Shown piece after piece: positions 23,738-32,460 of a DNA stretch of 64,000 bases. The position numbers and the translations under genes were made by a program. How positions within the stretch are numbered: the first letter of the stretch is position 1; each line of letters opens with the position of its first letter. The DNA comes from Bacillus sp. Bos-x628 (lineage in GTDB: Bacteria > Bacillota > Bacilli > Bacillales > Bacillaceae), in NCBI RefSeq assembly GCF_040500475.1, contig NZ_CP159358.1:1550001-1614000 (forward strand). Reading direction: 5' to 3'. The notes under the pieces are model-generated. The model did no database searches, was not told the origin of the DNA, and worked only from the letters and a program-made list of their open reading frames with translations.

Positions 23738-24672
23738 CACTCACCAGCAGCTCCTTTTGGCGTGATAGCAGCAAATGCATCATCAGCTAAAGTAGTGAAC
23801 CCTACTTGCATAGTTGCACGAAGAGCAAACATGTCTCTTTCAAATAGATTGATAGGTACATTATTTTCATCTACTGCTGTAGTGAGCGTAGCATCAGTTG
23901 AGATCGTATACTCGATATCTTGCAAGATTCCGTAACGAGCATAATCCCAAGCGCCTGTAATTAATTCTGCCTTTGATTTATCCCAAGATTCACTGTTAAC
24001 AAAACCAATAGGTAAGCCCAATGCTTGAGGCACTGCATCTGCTGTGACTTGATTAAATAATGGCAACCCATTGTTATCTTTTGATGCTCTTAGCTTCTGA
24101 CGAAACGTTCGAATTGTTGTAAAAGCATCAGGGTCTTTGTCTGCATCTTCAATTAGAGCCATAGCCGCCGCCAAATCATCATAAATAGTTGACCCATTGC
24201 CTGCTCCTGAACCCAATTCAATTTTTTGACCAGATGCATCAATTCTTTCCATGATAGATACACCTTTTTCAAAAGGTGAATTTTTACCAAATAAAGCGGC
24301 TTGATCAAATTTAATTGCAAATGCTGCTCTAATCGGGTCTTGCATTTGAGTAAAGAAGTCTGAAACAGTGTATCTTAAAAACTCTTTTGAAACGGGAATG
24401 ATTACCCCAAGCTTCTTGGTTGTCATCTTTGCTGTTAGCCATTTAGCAGTGCTGGTTTCGATTCGTTCACCTTCACCAACCCAGTAAGCTCCCGGACCTG
24501 AAGCTAGGTATGTGAATGTCTTTTCAGGTTTTGTCATTGGTTCATATTTTGCTAGTTGAGAAATTGCAGAAGTTTGCATGAACTCTTTCAAAACAATCTC
24601 TGAATGTTCTGTTGGAACCTTTCCATTTACTGCATCTTGTAACAAAACTGTTTTCGGATTAAATGTTGGCAT
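23737..24672 (-). CDS. Major capsid protein (HK97 fold)
   Basis: 311 residues: PTFNPKTVLLQDAVNGKVPT, TYLASGPGAYWVGEGERIET, KLGVIIPVSKEFLRYTVSDF and QDPIRAAFAIKFDQAALFGK are typical of HK97-family major capsid proteins. There is no long N-terminal delta domain; a separate scaffold gene lies just upstream, so assembly uses a free scaffold. GGAGGGCTATGA precedes the ATG. Confidence 0.9.
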   Translation of the reverse strand: MPTFNPKTVLLQDAVNGKVPTEHSEIVLKEFMQTSAISQLAKYEPMTKPEKTFTYLASGPGAYWVGEGERIETSTAKWLTAKMTTKKLGVIIPVSKEFLRYTVSDFFTQMQDPIRAAFAIKFDQAALFGKNSPFEKGVSIMERIDASGQKIELGSGAGNGSTIYDDLAAAMALIEDADKDPDAFTTIRTFRQKLRASKDNNGLPLFNQVTADAVPQALGLPIGFVNSESWDKSKAELITGAWDYARYGILQDIEYTISTDATLTTAVDENNVPINLFERDMFALRATMQVGFTTLADDAFAAITPKGAAGE

Positions 24673-24684
24673 TCATAGCCCTCC

Positions 24685-25263
24685 TTATTTTCTAATGCTT
24701 GCTTGATTTGCAAGTTGTGTAATATCTACACCGGTTGAATGAGCGGAGCCATTCCCGCGCTCAATCGAGCGGCCCGATTCTTTGAATTTCGCTTCTACCG
24801 CATTTTGCAAAGCTGAATTGAATGACTCTTCAAGCTTGCTAAGATTTTCGATTGTCGCTTCTTCGTTTTCACCAATAAAAAAGTCAATAAGTCCTTTAGG
24901 AAGCTTTTTTTCATCAGCAAACTTCAAGGCTTTATTGACTAATGTTTCTCTATTGCGGGCCGCTCTTTCAGCCTCTATTTCTTTTCTTAGCTTCTCAACT
25001 TCAATTTGTTCGGGTGTCTTTGCAGGATTTCGCTTTGATACTTCATCCTTAATTATCTTTTCAAGATTGTTAGCCTTCCATGTCTCAAGACCTTTGGTGA
25101 AGTGTTGGTCCAATCTTGGTTGTAGAAGCTTTTTTCCTTCTTCCGTTTCCAAGAATCCTTTCACCTTGTCCGCTGACACGGCTGATAGTTCCCCTAGAAA
25201 CGTTTGTACTTCTTCATTCTCTTTATTTTGCTCAAAAAACTGTCTGATTTCTTCAATATTCAT
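24685..25263 (-). CDS. Capsid scaffolding protein (DUF4355-like)
   Basis: 192 residues, highly charged and mainly helical (EQIEVEKLRKEIEAERAARN, LSKLEESFNSALQNAVEAKF), ending VDITQLANQASIRK, a common tail among such scaffolds. It lies immediately before the capsid gene. Scaffolds of this type guide capsid assembly and then leave. Preceded by GGAGGATGAAAAAG. Confidence 0.85.
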   Translation of the reverse strand: MNIEEIRQFFEQNKENEEVQTFLGELSAVSADKVKGFLETEEGKKLLQPRLDQHFTKGLETWKANNLEKIIKDEVSKRNPAKTPEQIEVEKLRKEIEAERAARNRETLVNKALKFADEKKLPKGLIDFFIGENEEATIENLSKLEESFNSALQNAVEAKFKESGRSIERGNGSAHSTGVDITQLANQASIRK

Positions 25264-25296
25264 TCTTTTTCATCCTCCAAGCCATGTAGTGCGAGC

Positions 25297-26733
25297 CTAC
25301 ATGTCAATGTTTTCCGTCTTTTCACGACTTCCGGCAGGTCGTGGTTCAGTCTCTATCTCCTCATCGAAACTATAAATAGAATCGATTTTCTCTTCATTCA
25401 TTCGATCTAATTCGTATTGCACATCATCAACGAATGTAAGAAGTGACAGCCTTGTTTCTTCACTTACAAGACCTTTGAGTTTCGCTGTTGTTTCTGCTTC
25501 TTCTGCAATGTTCGCTGGAAGGTTTCGTGTAAATGTAAACCACACCTTCAAATAATCATCACCTCTGATAGCGGCGTTTTTCCTTGACCAAGCAGAGCAC
25601 AGTAATTTATATTGATACCTCAATGCGGCAGTCATTTTCCGCTCCATAGTGATACATTTGTTTTCTAAAGCCATGAGTTTGTAGCGCATCGCCACCCCAG
25701 TTAGGTTACCGCCAAAAGCTTCATCTGAGAAATTCACAGACTTTGAAAAACGCATAATGTTTTCTTCTAAACGATTCAAGTGATTTTCAATCATTGTGTC
25801 GTTTATGTCTTTGGTCAGAAACTTTACATCATCGTTTTCACCAAAAAGCTCAAAGACTCCATGCTTTTTGAGGTTTTCGAGTGTTTCCTCGTCAGCTCCC
25901 GCACCCTTAAAGATAATGTAAGCAAGACGCAACTGCTCAATCTCATTTGATGCGTCTGATAATGTACGGTCATAGGCATCAATCAATGAATAAACCTTTT
26001 CAGCATCACCCATAAGCTCGTCGTTGTTTGGCAAGCCAAATAAAGGACAGTGGTCGAATAGATGTTTAAGAATATCAACTAATGTCCATCCATTTTCAAG
26101 CTTCTCAAAATAGTAAACTTGAGAAGAATCATAAAACTCCGCTTTGTCACGTTTTATCTGCTTTCCGTCTATCCAGGTTGTTACCTCATAGTACCTAAGA
26201 GCATATTCAGGTTCGGTTATATTATTTCCGATAACGGCTACTTCCCACGGATCAATATTTATGGTTCGTACTTCGCCTGACTTATCGACATAAGCCAATC
26301 GAGTAGCATAACCACAAATAGCCGCTTTCTTTCCTAATTCGCTGTCAGCATCTTCAATGGTGTTGAGTAGATTAAATCTATTGATCGCTTCTTCTAAAGC
26401 GTTTGATTTAACTTTGTTTTTGTCCACCTCATAAGTGATAGGATGACCAAACATGTAACCTATTTTTGTATCAACAATTTCACTGTCAAAGCCATTGTTT
26501 AAGCGATTATTGACTCGATCATCTATCCTTAATATCGCACCTGTTTCAAAGTCTTCTTGATGCTCCAATTGAAAAGCATCCCTTCGTAGGATTGGCACAC
26601 CCTCGATAGATGCTTTGTATCTTTCATATTGACTTATCATCATAGAGCGTTTCTCTTTATGTGCATCAATAATGGCTTGAATGACCTCTCCCGTTATTTC
26701 ACTCTTTCTTAAATGCTGTAAAAACTCATTCAT
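25297..26733 (-). CDS. Portal protein (SPP1 gp6 type)
   Basis: 478 residues. RILRIDDRVNNRLN-type sequence, GYMFGHPITYEVDKNKVKSN, AIRGDDYLKVWFTFTRNLPA and the conserved EETRLSLLTFVDDVQYELDR are characteristic of SPP1-family portals. It forms the dodecameric gate for DNA at one capsid vertex. The gene follows terminase by 4 bases. Confidence 0.9.
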   Translation of the reverse strand: MNEFLQHLRKSEITGEVIQAIIDAHKEKRSMMISQYERYKASIEGVPILRRDAFQLEHQEDFETGAILRIDDRVNNRLNNGFDSEIVDTKIGYMFGHPITYEVDKNKVKSNALEEAINRFNLLNTIEDADSELGKKAAICGYATRLAYVDKSGEVRTINIDPWEVAVIGNNITEPEYALRYYEVTTWIDGKQIKRDKAEFYDSSQVYYFEKLENGWTLVDILKHLFDHCPLFGLPNNDELMGDAEKVYSLIDAYDRTLSDASNEIEQLRLAYIIFKGAGADEETLENLKKHGVFELFGENDDVKFLTKDINDTMIENHLNRLEENIMRFSKSVNFSDEAFGGNLTGVAMRYKLMALENKCITMERKMTAALRYQYKLLCSAWSRKNAAIRGDDYLKVWFTFTRNLPANIAEEAETTAKLKGLVSEETRLSLLTFVDDVQYELDRMNEEKIDSIYSFDEEIETEPRPAGSREKTENIDM

Positions 26734-26737
26734 TTGA

Positions 26738-27940
26738 TCACCTCTCTCCTTTGCGCCTCATCGGTTTATTATGTGTATAAAGGGCATACCTCACAGCATC
26801 GAGCACATCGTCCCATTCTTTAACTGGGTCACCCGTCTTTTGATTCCATACATACATGAATATTTCTTGTTTGAAACGTTTCACCCTGTCTTCAACGACA
26901 AAAAGCCTGTTCTTTTTGAACAAGCCTGCTACCTCCTCTATACCAGACACTACAGCCTTATCAGCATTCAAGGCTCTTATCCTTTCACGCCTGAACCTAA
27001 CAACATGTTCTGGCCGAGCGGTATCACAATAAAAGTTAATGCTGCCGTATCGCTCTTTTATATCTTTCGCCACTTTGACCCAGTAATCTATTTCTTCATG
27101 CTGCGCTGCGTGCTCTTCCAAGAGATAATAATTTTGCTTATCATCCTCACCAATAACAATGATGGAACCAAAATGTTCATACCCCCAGTCAACCCCAGCG
27201 AAGTATTTTACAAAGTTGACTTGATCTAATTGATCTGACTGGATGTAATGCACATCTTTGTTAAAGTCTTTGTATATTACGCCTTCTGGCGCAACCCAAT
27301 AGCCATAAATATCCCTATCCGTAAACATACCGCTCGGTGTTGATGCGATTATACTCTCTACGTATTCGGGGTCAAGAAAGTTATTATCAAACAGGGAAAA
27401 ATGGAAAGCTCTTATGTTTAGTCTCCCGTTTTTAAGTCGTTGCCCGTCTTTGTCAATGTAATCTTTTTTAACTGTGTGCATTGGGTTTTCAGGGTTTGTA
27501 TCCATTAAAACCATTGCGCCTTTGTATGAGCAACGGGATATAACTTCCTTTACAAATGAATCGTGCAGAGCGGTTGCTTCATTTAAGAATGCACCGGCAG
27601 ACGTAAAACCTCTTGCCTTTTTCCACGAGTCGACATTAGCACCATCAAAGCAATAGACTCGATTACCAAATATCTCAACAGCATTTGCTTTGTCGAGTTT
27701 CAATTCCTTTTCTAATATCAATTCAAGATCATTTAATACGTTACGTTTGATAGCTGCTTGAGTAGCACCGCCAATGATAAATGAAAGCCCCTTGTTTTGA
27801 AACTTGCTTATGTGTGCTAGGAATGCCAAAAGGAGCACGAATGTTTTTCCTGCTCTCTTTGCTCCACTACACAAAAGTATTTTAGGACGCTCTTTTATGA
27901 AGCATTCCCAGACCTCTTTCTGCTTCTTATTCAATTCCAA
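26738..27940 (-). CDS. Terminase large subunit (XtmB-like)
   Basis: 400 residues. ATPase: adenine-binding KQKEVWECF, Walker [14 protein letters not shown] (about 26-38), Walker B-like [11 protein letters not shown]. Nuclease domain: [20 protein letters not shown] (first metal Asp), a second acidic site and [15 protein letters not shown] near the end. PBSX-family large terminase, which packages DNA into heads. It overlaps the small subunit by 10 bases. Confidence 0.93.
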   Translation of the reverse strand: MELNKKQKEVWECFIKERPKILLCSGAKRAGKTFVLLLAFLAHISKFQNKGLSFIIGGATQAAIKRNVLNDLELILEKELKLDKANAVEIFGNRVYCFDGANVDSWKKARGFTSAGAFLNEATALHDSFVKEVISRCSYKGAMVLMDTNPENPMHTVKKDYIDKDGQRLKNGRLNIRAFHFSLFDNNFLDPEYVESIIASTPSGMFTDRDIYGYWVAPEGVIYKDFNKDVHYIQSDQLDQVNFVKYFAGVDWGYEHFGSIIVIGEDDKQNYYLLEEHAAQHEEIDYWVKVAKDIKERYGSINFYCDTARPEHVVRFRRERIRALNADKAVVSGIEEVAGLFKKNRLFVVEDRVKRFKQEIFMYVWNQKTGDPVKEWDDVLDAVRYALYTHNKPMRRKGER

Positions 27941-28656
27941 TGTTCATTCACCATCTTTTGAAGCATCGTGGCTATTTTGTTTTCTTTGTTGCTTTCTTTG
28001 CCACTGTCAATGGACTTTTTAGTCTTTTCGATATTTAGGCGCATCTGCTCCAATTTAAACCGTCTTTCATCTGTTTCATGAGCTAACCCTTCAAACTGTT
28101 TTATCAAACTTCTAAGCTCTGACATTGCCCTAGATTGAGCATTTAGAAAAGTAGCATGCCTATCCCATGCAAACTGGAATTCGTATTCTTCTTCCTCAAT
28201 ATCAGCGGCATCTGAAACGACTGACTTTTTCTTTTTAAGCTCTTTGATCATTTCGTCTTTACTTTCAACGAACATGATCTTCTGTGCTCTTACGATTGCA
28301 GTAAATTGAATCTGTATTTGCTCCCACAGCATGTCTACTGGCGAAAACTCCTGAATGTCCTGCATGATTTCAAACGCATCTGCCGGCATGTGCTTTGAGT
28401 AAAAGCCGTGTGTCTTTGCGTTTTGGTTTCTTGGTGGAGCACCGTCGCTATTTCCTACAGCGTTTTTGTTGCCGGGTTGCCCACCTTTTTTTGTGTGCAC
28501 ACTTTTTTCATTGGGTGCACCCTTTTTCCTTTCCCAACCATGCCGCTTTTTCCACGATTTTATGGTGTTGATCGACACCCCGTATTTCTCGGCAAGGTCC
28601 TTGTATTTCATACCTTTGACGTAATCTTTCTGCGCCTGAATGTGCTTGTCTGCCAT
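27931..28656 (-). CDS. Terminase small subunit (XtmA-like)
   Basis: 241 residues. N-terminal helix-turn-helix [20 protein letters not shown] (about 20-39), a Gly/Asn/Lys-rich DNA-binding linker ([20 protein letters not shown]), then the oligomerisation core ([20 protein letters not shown]) and a C-terminal helix contacting the large subunit. PBSX XtmA/skin YqaS type. It is the first gene of the late structural operon; the pac or cos site is likely nearby but cannot be identified by eye. Confidence 0.9.
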   Translation of the reverse strand: MADKHIQAQKDYVKGMKYKDLAEKYGVSINTIKSWKKRHGWERKKGAPNEKSVHTKKGGQPGNKNAVGNSDGAPPRNQNAKTHGFYSKHMPADAFEIMQDIQEFSPVDMLWEQIQIQFTAIVRAQKIMFVESKDEMIKELKKKKSVVSDAADIEEEEYEFQFAWDRHATFLNAQSRAMSELRSLIKQFEGLAHETDERRFKLEQMRLNIEKTKKSIDSGKESNKENKIATMLQKMVNEHWN

Positions 28657-28791
28657 TTACATTCACCGCCGCCTCCTTCTGATTCGTGTTGTTTTGGAAA
28701 AGATATTCCCTCTAAACCACCACCGTGCTCAAGCCGTTAACCGCCAATTGTCTATCCTGAGACTTACCGGAAGCAGTTTACAGGGAACAAA

Positions 28792-28815
28792 AAAAGCACC
28801 TTAATAGAGGCGCCA
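28792..28815 (-). terminator. Weak terminator after membrane gene
   Basis: Leftward GCGCC-tctattaa-GGTGC stem (one G-U pair) followed by a seven-base T-run. It separates the membrane-protein gene from the terminase operon. Confidence 0.55.
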
Positions 28816-28835
28816 TTTTATTCATTATTAGATTG

Positions 28836-29420
28836 TTAAGAGTTATCACTTGAATTACTTTGATTTTTAAACTCATTTACTCTGTCCATAAAATATTCTA
28901 GGTTTCTAAGGAAATAGTGATAATTTATCAGCATAATCATTATTAGAGCACCATTACCAATTTCAAGTATTATCGTTTTTTCGCTGAGTAAGTTTAGATC
29001 TGTCTTACAGAGGATTGCTATAGTCACAAATGACAGCATTAAGCTTGTAAGTAAGCCTCTTCTCGCATGTAGTTGCCCTAAACGATAACTGTATATGTTT
29101 TTAATTCTTTTCCCAAGTTCTTCTTCTTCAACGATTCGCTTATCAATCTTAAATTCTTTATCAAAGTAAACTAACCATTTTCTTTTTCTGTATTCTGGAA
29201 TTACGAACCAGAAAAACAAACTAATCTGATGAATGATATGCCCTAAAATTAATCCTAGTGCTGCTGCTAGTGCAGTAAAACCTACTAGCGAGAAACCTTT
29301 ATACTTTAGAATTTGGGGTATATACTCTGGTTTGTTTATTAAATACAGCAGGGTTATAAATATCATAAACACCCATCCAGGGAGTCCCCATCTTACTAAA
29401 TATTTAGATTCAAAATTCAC
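28836..29420 (-). CDS. Four-span membrane protein behind a Spo0A-type box
   Basis: 194 residues from the GTG at 29420, which has AAGGTGGGGGCG before it; the open frame reaches 29498 but that extension contains the promoter-like DNA. Hydrophobic spans: WVFMIFITLLYLIN, GFTALAAALGLILGHIIHQI (running into FFWFVIPEY), SLMLSFVTIAILCK and GNGALIMIMLINYHYFL, with a charged cytoplasmic loop between spans 2 and 3. No family recognised. It lies next to another membrane-protein gene with the same promoter layout. A lysogenic-conversion or anti-phage role is possible but not shown. Confidence 0.65.
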   Translation of the reverse strand: MNFESKYLVRWGLPGWVFMIFITLLYLINKPEYIPQILKYKGFSLVGFTALAAALGLILGHIIHQISLFFWFVIPEYRKRKWLVYFDKEFKIDKRIVEEEELGKRIKNIYSYRLGQLHARRGLLTSLMLSFVTIAILCKTDLNLLSEKTIILEIGNGALIMIMLINYHYFLRNLEYFMDRVNEFKNQSNSSDNS

Positions 29421-29438
29421 CTTTATCGCCCCCACCTT

Positions 29439-29488
29439 ATTATCGGTGAAAGGAAAAGACAAAGGAACCATTTGCGAAATTTGTCGAA
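29439..29488 (-). promoter_or_regulatory. Spo0A-box-like promoter, first copy
   Basis: TTTGTCGAA (29480-29488) matches the Spo0A (0A) box and lies 35 bases upstream of a leftward -10-like GATAAT (29439-29444). There is no good -35 hexamer between. The 17 bases around the box, AAATTTGTCGAACGAAA, are repeated exactly at the second copy near 30013-30029. Confidence 0.6.
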
Positions 29489-29501
29489 CGAAAATCACTT
29501 T

Positions 29502-29954
29502 TCATCCTTTTCTTGCCTTTACTTGCTCAAATGTTTTTAACATGTAACCTGTAACAATTCTATCCTTTCTGTCTTTATCCAAAAGCCACATAACAATTAG
29601 AACCGATATAATCACAATCAAAAATCCTAATATTTTAATTACATTAACATTAAATACAGCCGTAAGATATGCAACGAATAAAGGAATCACTGCCATTAAG
29701 TTTCTTCTAACAGGATCTAAACTGTTATCCAAATGATAAAATCTAGCAATTGCAAAATCTATGGAATCCATATCTAAGCTGCGAAGTAAAGACAAGTTCT
29801 TTTGATAATGCTCCTTCGTATTACCGAATATGAATATCTTTTTAAAATAAGAAACTAAATCTTTCTCTGGATATGTGTAGATCACATCTTCTAATTCCTT
29901 TAATTGTTCGTTCTTTTGTTTATTATTAGTTGTGGTTTTCTTCTTTTTACTCAA
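29502..29954 (-). CDS. Two-span membrane protein behind a Spo0A-type box
   Basis: 150 residues from a TTG with GAGGAGTGAAGGAAA upstream. A Lys/Asn-rich start, a helical cytoplasmic region (EDVIYTYPEKDLVSYFKKIF, LSLLRSLDMDSIDFAIARFY) and a hairpin of two spans (NLMAVIPLFVAYLTAVF and VIKILGFLIVIISVLIVMWL), then a basic tail. No family recognised. Same promoter signature as the neighbouring 194-residue membrane protein, so the two may work together, but each has its own promoter. Confidence 0.62.
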   Translation of the reverse strand: MSKKKKTTTNNKQKNEQLKELEDVIYTYPEKDLVSYFKKIFIFGNTKEHYQKNLSLLRSLDMDSIDFAIARFYHLDNSLDPVRRNLMAVIPLFVAYLTAVFNVNVIKILGFLIVIISVLIVMWLLDKDRKDRIVTGYMLKTFEQVKARKG

Positions 29955-29975
29955 TTTCCTTCACTCCTCAATATT

Positions 29976-30024
29976 ATTATCGGATAAGATTGATAAAGTT
30001 GAGGAGTCTACAAAATTTGTCGAA
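29976..30024 (-). promoter_or_regulatory. Spo0A-box-like promoter, second copy
   Basis: TTTGTCGAA at 30016-30024 with GATAAT at 29976-29981 (34 bases between), followed by GAGGAGTG and the TTG start. Layout matches the first copy to within one base. Confidence 0.6.
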
Positions 30025-30068
30025 CGAAAGCGCCCTTCATAAATAGGTGCAGTCGTAAGACAAAAAAA

Positions 30069-30089
30069 GCACCCTTTAGCTGCGGGTGC
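30069..30089 (-). terminator. Terminator after cassette 2
   Basis: Leftward GCACCC-gcagctaaa-GGGTGC stem followed by a seven-base T-run, just beyond the cassette 2 HTH gene. Confidence 0.75.
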
Positions 30090-30091
30090 AA

Positions 30092-30304
30092 TCAACGTTT
30101 CTTTTTATAGCCTTCAATATCTTTTCTCAAGAATAGGCGATCTCTGTTTGTAGTTTTAATCGGAATCAATGTTTTGTAATCAACCAGCTGCTTAAGATTC
30201 TGCCGGCTGCATCCGATAATCTCAATGGCTTCAGATGTCGTAATGACTTCTTTATCCATGAATTCTCTCAGCTCGTCAATACTTTCAAAAACAAATTTAG
30301 TCAT
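30092..30304 (-). CDS. Cassette 2: MerR/excisionase-type HTH protein
   Basis: 70 residues. ITTSEAIEIIGCSRQNLKQL (about 20-39) is the helix-turn-helix, then a wing IPIKTTNRDRLFLRKDIEGY and a basic end KKKR. Same fold and position as the cassette 1 HTH protein at 4219-4446, though identity is low. It overlaps the membrane-protein gene by several bases. Likely regulator of the cassette promoter; inference. Confidence 0.65.
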   Translation of the reverse strand: MTKFVFESIDELREFMDKEVITTSEAIEIIGCSRQNLKQLVDYKTLIPIKTTNRDRLFLRKDIEGYKKKR

Positions 30305-30491
30305 TCCGCGTGTTCCTCCATTTAAGGATGATATTTATTATAGTGATTACCAACCAACTAAGAGCCAAAACCATTGTAATGATATCCAGGGTGTCTAAAT
30401 TGCTGTAATCTTTATCAGCAAATACGATGACGAACAGAATAAAGAATAAAATTGTTGAGCCGTCTAGTATTTTTTTCATTTGTTTGAGCAT
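30297..30491 (-). CDS. Cassette 2: two-span membrane protein
   Basis: 64 residues if the ATG at 30491 is used (a TTG frame begins at 30500; a further ATG lies at 30479). Spans GSTILFFILFVIVFA and TMVLALSWLVITIINIIL with a basic end KWRNTRND. Equivalent in place and topology to the cassette 1 membrane protein. As there, no strong ribosome-binding site precedes the start. Confidence 0.58.
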   Translation of the reverse strand: MLKQMKKILDGSTILFFILFVIVFADKDYSNLDTLDIITMVLALSWLVITIINIILKWRNTRND

Positions 30492-30500
30492 GGAACACAA

Positions 30501-30536
30501 AGTGTTATAATATGGTGAGGGGGAAGTGATCCCCCT
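30501..30536 (+). promoter_or_regulatory. Possible rightward promoter and hairpin facing the cassette 2 peptide
   Basis: On the plus strand TTGAGC, 16 bases, TATAAT with an extended TG motif lies at about 30484-30512, followed by the hairpin GGGGG-aagtgat-CCCCC. A transcript from here would run antisense into the 3' end of the cassette 2 peptide gene (30543-30692). The minus-strand reading is a weak terminator for the peptide message. Confidence 0.4.
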
Positions 30537-30542
30537 ATTGGG

Positions 30543-30692
30543 TTATTTGCGACGTTTCTTCTTGGCGGGAGAACGTCGTTTTTTGTTTTTATTATCCTTC
30601 ATTTCCTTGATGTTCTTGACCATCGTTGTAATTCCGGTAAGGATTGCAACCAGCCAAGCCAAGTCCCGAAGGATAATTTCAACCATTTCCAT
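30543..30692 (-). CDS. Cassette 2: tiny membrane peptide with cationic tail
   Basis: 49 residues: hydrophobic helix LRDLAWLVAILTGITTMVKN, then a tail dominated by Lys and Arg (KNKKRRSPAKKKRRK). AAAGGAGGTG lies about 10 bases before the ATG (a second ATG two codons on). The design equals that of the 47-residue peptide at 4732-4875 though sequence identity is low. Strong promoter, strong translation signal, membrane helix and basic tail suggest a type I toxin-like or membrane-active peptide. Confidence 0.7.
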   Translation of the reverse strand: MEMVEIILRDLAWLVAILTGITTMVKNIKEMKDNKNKKRRSPAKKKRRK

Positions 30693-30722
30693 GCTCTCTC
30701 AACACCTCCTTTCGATACTTTA

Positions 30723-30753
30723 ATTATATCAGTTATATTTACCATCGTCAATA
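30723..30753 (-). promoter_or_regulatory. Cassette 2 promoter with dyad operator
   Basis: Leftward TTGACG - 17 bp - TATAAT (-35 at 30746-30751, -10 at 30723-30728). The dyad TATTGACGATGGTAAATA differs from the cassette 1 dyad at one position, and the 25 bases from the -10 to the ribosome-binding site differ at one position, although the peptides themselves have diverged. Confidence 0.75.
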
Positions 30754-30795
30754 TAAAATTCGTAATATTCTTTTATTTTCATCATAACAAAAGAG

Positions 30796-30810
30796 CATCA
30801 TTACGATGCC
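30796..30810 (-). terminator. Terminator after HipA-HIRAN gene
   Basis: Leftward GCATC-gtaat-GATGC followed by CTCTTTTGTT, just past the stop at 30816. Confidence 0.6.
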
Positions 30811-30815
30811 CCATT

Positions 30816-32276
30816 TTAACCAACTATTAATTTAACCGAAATTTTGACCCATTCGTCAGGAGATTCATTTTCTAAATCTAAATGCGTGAATTGAGCTGTG
30901 TACTTTACATCATCATTTAAAAACTTTGAAAACTCTTTGGAATAGTATTTTGGTACATATCCAATTCGTTTATTATCTTTTGTAAAAACTGCAACAGCAT
31001 ACTCATCATATTGATTATCTGGTTCGGATTCGAGTTTAACCTGATCATCAATATTGATTTTATCAGCATTTTCTTGAATTTCCCCATATCTGGCACCTGC
31101 TAAATCAAATACAACCTCAAAAGGAGAATCTTTTTTATACTTAATGCTCTGTATAAATTCAAAGTTGTCTGTTGCTAACCTTCCACGTGTTGCTTCGAGG
31201 ATCTCTAATTCTGTAGCAGTAGATTCTAAACCATAACGATCTAATATTTGTGGATAATCTTTTCTTTTAGGCTTAGGCAAACGATTTTTAATGCTAACGA
31301 ACAATTTCCCCTCTGATTTATAAATTACATCTATATTTGGAAAGTTAGGGTAATCTTTAAATCCGTTCTTCTTCGCTTCATAAACTTCAGGTTTTTTATA
31401 TTTAAAAATATAAGTATCGGATTCAGAGTTATATTTCAATTCCCCAACAACAAAACGACTTCTAGATTCTTCATCTTTCCATATCATCAATAAATTATCG
31501 ATTTCTTTATTCATTTTATCACCAATTTTTAGAATAATTTCTTTTCTTTTTTTAATGTAATTTATAACAAAACATTTTTGATTCTTAGTAATCACATCTT
31601 CAGGGATACCAGTAACAATTCTTTCAATTTCATCATCAGTTAATGAATTTATTTTATCAATATTATTTTTAACCTCAGCAGGAAATATACTTAGTAGCCT
31701 TTTTAACATAAGGAAATGATTTTCTTTTTTCTTATCGAGCCAACCTATTTTCCCTTTTCCTCTATATATAAAACGAAGAAAGTCACTCTCCGACGAATTA
31801 TAATTCTTTGCCACTTCATCAGTTAGTTCTCTTCCTAGGCTTGCACTATTATCGTAAAGAGGAGAGATAAACTCTTCATCATGTTTCTCATGTCTAGTGA
31901 TCCCCCAATTATCTTGATGTCTATCACCATTACCAACTAATGCGTCAAAAACTATTATCTTTAGAAAATCCATAAACAGATCAAATCTACTCAAGACCTC
32001 AAAAATCAGCTGAATATTATAACCATTATTTTTTTCGTAATCATAATTTACAGGAAAGAAATTCCCCCCGTCATAATGATTATAGCCAGCACTCTTATTC
32101 ACAAAAAAATAACTTAGACAGCCGATCGCACCATTTCTCCTAGCAATATCTACTTCGGCACACTCAAACCCAATTACCTTAGCAATTTCACTGCAAACTT
32201 TTTCAGCCCAATGTTCTCCACGGTTTTCTCTAGGTATCTTGAACATTGCTATTTTCCCATTTTCAGGATTTCTCAA
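30816..32276 (-). CDS. HipA-like kinase fused to HIRAN domain
   Basis: 486 residues from a TTG at 32276. The kinase catalytic loop VGNGDRHQDNWGI and metal-binding YDNSASLG are clear, placing residues about 1-250 in the HipA-like kinase family. The C-terminal 90 residues (FDLAGARYGEIQENADKINI, LESEPDNQYDEYAVAVFTKD, RIGYVPKYYSKEFSKFL) form a HIRAN domain, which binds DNA ends in other proteins. Homologous sequence continues upstream of the TTG in frame (IIDVSEWEIDDLNNGPGVGE, RTKVWL) to a stop at 32370, but no ATG, GTG or TTG starts it; an ATC at 32363 follows AGAGGTGA. Either a rare start is used or the N-terminus is damaged. Likely phage cargo with a defence or toxin role. Confidence 0.7.
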   Translation of the reverse strand: MRNPENGKIAMFKIPRENRGEHWAEKVCSEIAKVIGFECAEVDIARRNGAIGCLSYFFVNKSAGYNHYDGGNFFPVNYDYEKNNGYNIQLIFEVLSRFDLFMDFLKIIVFDALVGNGDRHQDNWGITRHEKHDEEFISPLYDNSASLGRELTDEVAKNYNSSESDFLRFIYRGKGKIGWLDKKKENHFLMLKRLLSIFPAEVKNNIDKINSLTDDEIERIVTGIPEDVITKNQKCFVINYIKKRKEIILKIGDKMNKEIDNLLMIWKDEESRSRFVVGELKYNSESDTYIFKYKKPEVYEAKKNGFKDYPNFPNIDVIYKSEGKLFVSIKNRLPKPKRKDYPQILDRYGLESTATELEILEATRGRLATDNFEFIQSIKYKKDSPFEVVFDLAGARYGEIQENADKINIDDQVKLESEPDNQYDEYAVAVFTKDNKRIGYVPKYYSKEFSKFLNDDVKYTAQFTHLDLENESPDEWVKISVKLIVG

Positions 32277-32460
32277 CCATACCTTGGTTCGCTCTCCAAC
32301 ACCTGGACCATTATTTAAGTCGTCTATTTCCCATTCAGATACATCAATAATACGGTAAGCGATTTGATATCACCTCTATATGGATAGTTTGAAGTTTAAT
32401 ATTTAAACAAATTATACCATACTAGCAAAGCTTATAAGACATGTTCAATACAATTAATTG

